From Albifimbria verrucaria (taxonomy: Eukaryota; Ascomycota; Sordariomycetes; Hypocreales; Stachybotryaceae): 64,000 nucleotides of DNA. A program made the position numbers and the translations under genes. The stretch is taken from positions 1,736,001 to 1,800,000 of the forward strand of contig JAHREC010000009.1 of assembly GCA_020081605.1 (NCBI GenBank), in the 5' to 3' direction. Below, piece by piece: positions 60,735-64,000 of this stretch. Positions within the stretch are counted from its first letter, which is position 1; every line of letters starts with the position of its first letter. The notes below the pieces were generated by a model, which was not told where the DNA came from, did not search any database, and saw only the letters and a program-made list of their open reading frames with translations.

Positions 60735-62124
60735 TTAGAAGTTGAATGCGGCAATACCAGCGGCAGCACCCATGACGAGGGCCATGGTGGGGAACAGGCC
60801 AGCGGCAGCACCCTCAGGGGTGTTGGAGTTCTGAGGAGCGTCGGAAGGGGCAGGAGTCGTTCCGGTCGTGGGCGCGTCCGCAGCCTTGGTGGGCACGGCA
60901 GCGATGGTTTTCAGCAGCTCGGGGGTGGTGGTGTAGGTCATGAGGTCTCCACCGAAGGAAACGCTGGAGAAGGGGAGCTGGGAGACGGGAGTGGCATCAG
61001 GGAATGCGACTCTCTCGCTAGCAGGAGCAGAAGGCTTGATGGAGCTCCTGTCGAACTCAGCGGGGGCCAGGACGCTGTTGATTGTCATTAGCTGTGCTAC
61101 CGTTGATGGTCGGTGAGGTTGGCTTACCTGTCAATGATGTGGGCAACACCGTTGTACAGAATAGTGTTGGCGAAGACAATCTTGGCACCGTTAACCCAAG
61201 CGGAACCGTCAGGCAGGACGGTGAAGGTCAAGTCAGTGCCCTGCAGAGAAGGAACAGTAACGTTGCCCAGAGAGGTCGAGAAGATGACGTTGTTAGGGAT
61301 GATGTGGTAACGCAGCACCTCTCGGAGGTTCTCAACCTCAGCGGTCTCGAGGACGGAGCCGATAGACTGGAAAGCGGCGTCGGTGGGCACAAAGATGGTG
61401 AAGTCGGAGATGTTCAGGCCGGGAACATCGGCACCGGTCTCACCAAAGGAGAGGCTCAGCTCAGCGGCCTCAACGGCGGCGTTGAAGGCGCGGTATCCGG
61501 CGCGAGCGGTGAAAAGCTGCAGGGAGCTCCGAAGCTAAGCACGGTATCGACCTTGTGGATAGTGATGCCCTCGCCGAGCTTGATGTCCTATATATTAATT
61601 CAGTTTAGTGAATGGGACTTGCAGGAGAAGAATGTGGGCTAACTAACAGCCTCAGTGACGGTGGAGATGGTCTGCTCTCCGGAAAGAACACAGACGTCGT
61701 CGCCGTTCTTCACGATACCGTTGTAGGCACCACCGGTGAAGTTGGAGAAAGGCTGTCGCTCGTTGATGTAGGAGATGTCGAGCAGGGTCTGGGCAAAGAT
61801 AGGAGTGTCGGTAATGACCTCGGCAGGGTAGACGCCCTTGAAGACGTGGTTGGCAAGCAGGGCGCCGATGGCAATGGAGTCGTTGCGCTGGTTGATAGCC
61901 TCGCCCTCGGGGATGTCCTTGGGGACATTCTCAAAGGCCTTGTTGGTAGGGGCGAAGATGGTGACGTTGGACGCCTTGGAGAGAGTGTCGGCAAGACCGT
62001 CTACCAGACCAACCAGCTCGAGAAGAGTGCTGAGGTCGTCCTGAGACTTGAGAAGAGCAGCGATATCACCCTGGGCGAGGGTGGTACCGGCCATCAAAAG
62101 ACAAGAGAGAAGTGAGAGCTGCAT
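60735..62124 (-). CDS. Secreted, probably GPI-anchored protein with two fasciclin (FAS1) domains
   Basis: About 425 residues. Signal peptide MQLSLLSCLLMAGTTLAQG, then FAS1 domain 1 (SNVTIFAPTNKAFENVPKDI, LLANHVFKGVYPAEVITD) and FAS1 domain 2 (NISDFTIFVPTDAAFQSIG, LRYHIIPNNVIFSTSL, LPDGSAWVNGAKIVFAN, YNGVAHIID). A Pro/Thr/Ser-rich stalk and a hydrophobic end (LVMGAAAGIAAFNF) suggest a GPI anchor. FAS1 proteins act in cell-surface adhesion. Introns: 61588-61647 and 61075-61127. The G run 61522-61524 is one base short; the extra base gives SFGAPLQLFTARAGYRAFNA. Start at 62124 is fixed by the signal peptide. A paired 26-bp repeat lies about 390-480 bp upstream. Confidence 0.9.
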
Positions 62125-63791
62125 GGTGACTTTGGGGTTGAAGTAAGACTTAAAAGAGTCAGTTCTTGAGTTGAGCTGGTGGTTGTAGAGAAGAGCCGGT
62201 GACTGATGTTGCAATGTGAGTTGAGTCTCTGCAGTGAGTGGTGAGTAGACATGAAGCCCGAGACTTCATGTCTTATATATTGGACGATGAGACATGGTAG
62301 ACCAGGCCCTCGTCGCCAAAGCCGGGCCCAAGTTGAGTTCGATCGTGACGGCCATCACCAGCTACGCTGAAGATCGGGCGAAGCAACGATTTCGATGCAA
62401 CCAAAGTGATTGCTCTGATCAGGGTAGCCTGCAGTTCATCTGGTGATAGACCGGGAGCGTGTTGTGTAAGCAGCAACAATCGTGTTGACGTTTCTAGCCA
62501 CCAGTCTAGAAGCCGGTCAGATTTCACCGTCCCCACAGGCACAGGGGTCTCGCTTGGTTGGGCGCCCAGCCTTATGAGTGTCCGGCGAGATTTCACCGAC
62601 CCCACAGTCTCAGATCAGGGAAGAAGGCGGGGAAGCTTACGAGTATTGGAGCCTCTTGGGAGTTGAGCTGTCGGAGAGGTCTAGGGTTTCATGTCTTGGC
62701 AGTACGGCTTAGACACAAGTTTCCCGGATTTCTCAAGACGCACAGCGGCAATGCGATGAGGCTGTACGGGAAGATACGTCATGCCACGGAGAACTTCTTT
62801 AGCGCACGGGAAAAGAATTAACGCTGCGGTCCATTCCGTTGAGTCTGTCTGTAATGGGTTGGTTAGTTGGCTATTTGCTTCAACCTTCTCCCTATGCTAG
62901 ATGGGAGTTCCCCGAGAACTCATGTTGTCGAGCGCGATATATTAACATGGAAATATTAACATGGAAATTCACAGATCGAATTCTGACATTTCCCTTTAAT
63001 TCTGTTGATCCGGTTATGAACCTCAATTAGGACTAGATTACGAGGCACATGCTTGTTGGTGTAACTGTAGACGGCAGCTACTCCACGCGATGAGGCCGTC
63101 CATTGTATGGGATGGTTGGGATATTACCATATGTTGGTCGAGAAATCCTCCGTAACAGAGCTGAAACTCGATGGGCTTTGGTCGTGTAAGTGGCATCGTG
63201 TTTCGCGGCTCCGATCGCCTTGGCCATGTGCCCCTATTGAGCATCGGACCCAAGTCCGAGAGCTAAGATACCCCAGCACGCATCTATTGCCCAACCGAGC
63301 ACACAGATTGACGTCATGGGCTGCTTTATGGTAAGTTCATCTCGCAAATGAGAGGGATTAATAATTGTGCACAGCCACTACACTGCTACCCTGAGCTTGA
63401 TCAAGCAAGAGACATAGATGCAACTGTAACTGTAACTATATCAAGAAGCGATTGGAAAAGGACTAATTCAACGATTGTATTAAGTATTTATTGCATCTTA
63501 TCTTTAATTTGTATTAATACTGATAGCTTTTTCTAATAAAACAAGCATATCATTTGTATAATAACGAAGCCAGCTATCCGTCTAATAACGAATCTCTTCT
63601 TCATGTCAACCTGAATTTATCGCTGGCATAAAAACCAGTCCCTTGTTTTCATAACGAATTAATCGCATAAAAGCGATTTCTATCCTTCTCTTAGTTTCCG
63701 TCTCCTGCTAGACCAGCCACGTGGGTGGACAAGCTGTCGCCAAGGGATCATGACCCATGCTTGAGCTATCTGCTTACTGACCTAAAAGCCT
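62125..63791. other. 1.7-kb intergenic region
   Basis: Upstream of the fasciclin gene. It contains the imperfect 26-bp direct repeat at 62513-62607 and an AT-rich stretch at 63350-63700. No gene is supported. Confidence 0.5.
62513..62607. repeat. Imperfect 26-bp direct repeat, 69 bp apart
   Basis: Copy 1 at 62513-62538 and copy 2 at 62582-62607 are identical at 23 of 26 positions (ccgg..agatttcaccg then ccccacag). Each carries CCCCAC, i.e. GTGGGG on the other strand, matching the SYGGRG consensus of CreA/Mig1 carbon-repression factors. Confidence 0.75.
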
Positions 63792-63968
63792 TCAATAAAT
63801 GCCAGGGTCTGCGTCCATGTCCTCCATGCCGCCCGCAAGGTTCATCTCGTAGCGTTCAAGGATCGCCACGTAATCGTCGAACCAGGCATCGAGCCATCGG
63901 GTCGAGTCAATAATGCGCGTTGTATAAGTGCTCAGTGTGGGGTCAATGATCATCAGGAAGCTCCCAAG
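63792..63968 (-). CDS. 3' terminal exon of an unidentified gene (partial)
   Basis: A 59-codon open frame ends at a stop at 63792-63794. It reads LGSFLMIIDPTLSTYTTRII, DSTRWLDAWFDDYVAILERY, ENLAGG-like EMNLAGGMED and MDADPGIY. The composition (Trp, acidic, Tyr) and the preceding ttgatag acceptor-like sequence suggest the last exon of a leftward gene whose remainder lies beyond 64000. Family not recognised. Confidence 0.4.
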   Translation of the reverse strand, partial: LGSFLMIIDPTLSTYTTRIIDSTRWLDAWFDDYVAILERYEMNLAGGMEDMDADPGIY

Positions 63969-64000
63969 CTATCAAGTCCTCTGATGCTTTCTCGAGCTTG

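Overview
The window is nuclear DNA of a filamentous ascomycete, most likely a Sordariomycete and plausibly Hypocreales. Introns are short (mostly 44-98 nt) with GTRNGT donors, CTRAY branch sites and YAG acceptors. Genes are dense on both strands, coding GC is moderate to high, and the proteins match fungal versions of conserved families. No bacterial, viral or plasmid signature, tRNA, rRNA, CRISPR array or intact transposon was seen.

Layout, left to right: (1) 1-426, N-terminal end of a proline-rich protein kinase-like gene. (2) 2.5-4.8 kb, GH5 steryl-glucosidase-like enzyme. (3) 7.35-11.66 kb, SKI3. (4) 11.8-16.6 kb, a compact block of RMI1, VPS51, NIF3-like and BolA-like genes. (5) 16.6-19.1 kb, AP-1 beta adaptin. 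(6) 19.9-24.2 kb, a 52-residue membrane microprotein, DNA ligase I and eIF3k. (7) 24.5-32.1 kb, TSR4/PDCD2, CCT zeta and a large MYND-finger protein. (8) 33.0-35.4 kb, a Swi5/Ace2-type zinc-finger factor, then 2.4 kb without a gene. (9) 37.8-45.0 kb, a CBS/PB1 membrane protein, mitochondrial uS2 and SPT10. (10) 45.5-52.4 kb, a type II membrane glycosyltransferase-like protein, CCT eta and a small ankyrin protein. (11) 54.2-62.1 kb, phosphoketolase, an unrecognised fungal protein and a secreted fasciclin-domain protein. (12) 63.8 kb to the end, the 3' end of another gene.

Most genes are housekeeping: mRNA decay (Ski3), translation (eIF3k, uS2m, Tsr4), DNA repair and replication (Rmi1, ligase I), vesicle traffic (Vps51, AP-1), protein folding (two CCT subunits) and chromatin or transcription (Spt10, Ace2-like). 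They do not form one pathway or cluster. The right end (53-64 kb) is looser and more accessory.

The dominant feature is technical. Nearly every conserved gene carries one to four single-base length changes, mostly in G/C runs and mostly one base too short. Because essential single-copy genes are hit as often as any other, I read these as base-call errors rather than pseudogenes. CDS spans below run from start to true stop across these breaks. I did not find a convincing undescribed biological system. The more interesting points are a ligase alternative start, a His/Asp-rich Spt10 tail, a microprotein whose first coding exon is only its ATG, and a few unexplained repeats and hairpins.
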